A stretch of DNA of 64,000 nt, from positions 1 through 64,000 of the forward strand of contig NZ_VTRS01000006.1 in assembly GCF_008641065.1 (NCBI RefSeq). The letters are read 5' to 3'. The first letter of the stretch is position 1. The number at the start of each line of letters is the position of its first letter. The position numbers and the translations under genes were made by a program. The notes under the pieces were generated by a model. It was not told where the DNA came from and did not search any database. It saw nothing but the letters and a program-made list of their open reading frames with translations. Source of the DNA: Rhabdaerophilum calidifontis. GTDB taxonomy: Bacteria > Pseudomonadota > Alphaproteobacteria > Rhizobiales > Beijerinckiaceae. Below, piece by piece: positions 63,475 to 64,000 of this stretch.

Positions 63475-64000
63475 TCAGCCTCCGCCGCGCCCGCGCGGGG
63501 GCTTGCCGTGCGGAGGCTTGCCGCCCGGCCGGCCGGCGGGCGCGCCGCCGCGCCCCCCGCCCCGCGAAGGCTTGCCGCGTGAAGGTTTGCCGCCGCCCGG
63601 TGCGCCATCCCGCCGTCCGCCGCCGGCATGCGCGCCGCGGGAATCGCGCCCCCGGAAATCCTTGCCTCCGGCTCCCGGGGCGCCGGCTCGCTTGCCCTGC
63701 GGCTTGCCGCCGCCGGCGCCGCGTTCCCCGGCTGCGCGGGGCGGGCGTTCGCGGAAAGGCCGCTCGCCGGCCTGATCGTCCCGGCGCTCGCGGAAGGGGC
63801 GCGCGCCGGCTTCATTCTCCCCGCGCGGCCGGAACGGGCGCGCATCGCCCTCCTCGTGCCGCGGCCGGAACGGGCGCGCGTCCTCGCGCTGCCCGCCGCC
63901 CTCGCGGCGCGGCGGCCGGGGCCGGAACATGTTCTCGCCGCCCTCCTCCTCCCGGCGCGGGCGGGGAGAACGATCACGGAAGGGCTTGCCTCCGCCGGCG
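63475..64000 (-). CDS. rluB: C-terminal tail of a probable RsuA/RluB-family pseudouridine synthase, 5' part outside the window
   Basis: Only a disordered, Arg/Gly/Pro-rich C-terminal region is inside the window. It contains a repeated unit with core ARPFRPR / ARPFRER / ERPFRER near 63775-63895, and a GKPxRGKPxRGG tail. The frame is open to the right edge. The identification rests on the position directly upstream of rsmD on the same strand, where rhizobial genomes have rluB with a long basic tail of this kind; the catalytic domain itself cannot be seen. Confidence 0.6.
   Translation of the reverse strand, partial: AGGGKPFRDRSPRPRREEEGGENMFRPRPPRREGGGQREDARPFRPRHEEGDARPFRPRGENEAGARPFRERRDDQAGERPFRERPPRAAGERGAGGGKPQGKRAGAPGAGGKDFRGRDSRGAHAGGGRRDGAPGGGKPSRGKPSRGGGRGGAPAGRPGGKPPHGKPPRGRGGG

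Overview
The window is a GC-rich (roughly 68-70 %) chromosomal segment of an alphaproteobacterium, most likely of the order Hyphomicrobiales (Rhizobiales). The evidence is the TIGR02300 / aroA / cmk / rpsA order, Hsp20 followed by a DUF1150 gene, rluB beside rsmD, the glcDEF set, an endonuclease-type MutL, and infC / rpmI / rplT / pheS / pheT in a row. I see no phage, plasmid, transposase or CRISPR array. Genus cannot be fixed by eye.

Left third (1-21.1 kb), almost all on the minus strand. A polysaccharide deacetylase-like gene is cut by the left edge. Next comes one long leftward gene train: a degenerate ABC-exporter-like protein, a small cyclic-nucleotide-binding protein, a membrane nucleotide cyclase with SdhC-like histidine helices and a [2Fe-2S] ferredoxin domain, and then a complete peptide-type ABC importer (fused double ATPase, binding protein, two permeases). 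The first three genes look like a redox-sensing second-messenger module and are the most interesting part of the window. To the right are a MarR-type regulator and a five-gene branched-chain-amino-acid-type (Liv) importer. The same palindrome-like box lies before the regulator and before the importer. Then follow arginase, LeuD, LeuC and AroQ.

Middle (21.3-34 kb). A tRNA-Ala(GGC) and a TIGR02300 protein precede the core cluster aroA-cmk-rpsA. That cluster is split by a nitroreductase, an XRE/cupin regulator with two operator-like dyads on its own start codon, and a GNAT acetyltransferase whose 3' end carries a 17-bp tandem duplication. A strong terminator follows rpsA. Then come a chemoreceptor, DNA polymerase I and a class II glutamine amidotransferase.

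Right half (34-64 kb). Two secondary transporters (NhaD/CitMHS-like and KefB-like) converge on a second chemoreceptor. The glycolate oxidase genes glcDEF are divergent from a LysR regulator, followed by a cytochrome c2, a CoxG-like protein and a 5-formyl-THF cyclo-ligase. The Hsp20 gene has a heat-shock promoter and a ROSE-like leader and is followed by DUF1150. A hydrolase, a glycosyltransferase, the translation cluster infC-ynfA-rpmI-rplT-pheS-pheT, a small secreted protein, a ThiF/MoeB protein, argG, an orphan TAXI-type binding protein, typA, mutL (with an in-frame repeat insertion), rsmD and the tail of rluB complete the window.

Starts were chosen by Shine-Dalgarno sites, gene overlaps and family length, so many differ from the longest open frame. 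ATGA or GTGA overlaps are frequent and define several tightly coupled operons.
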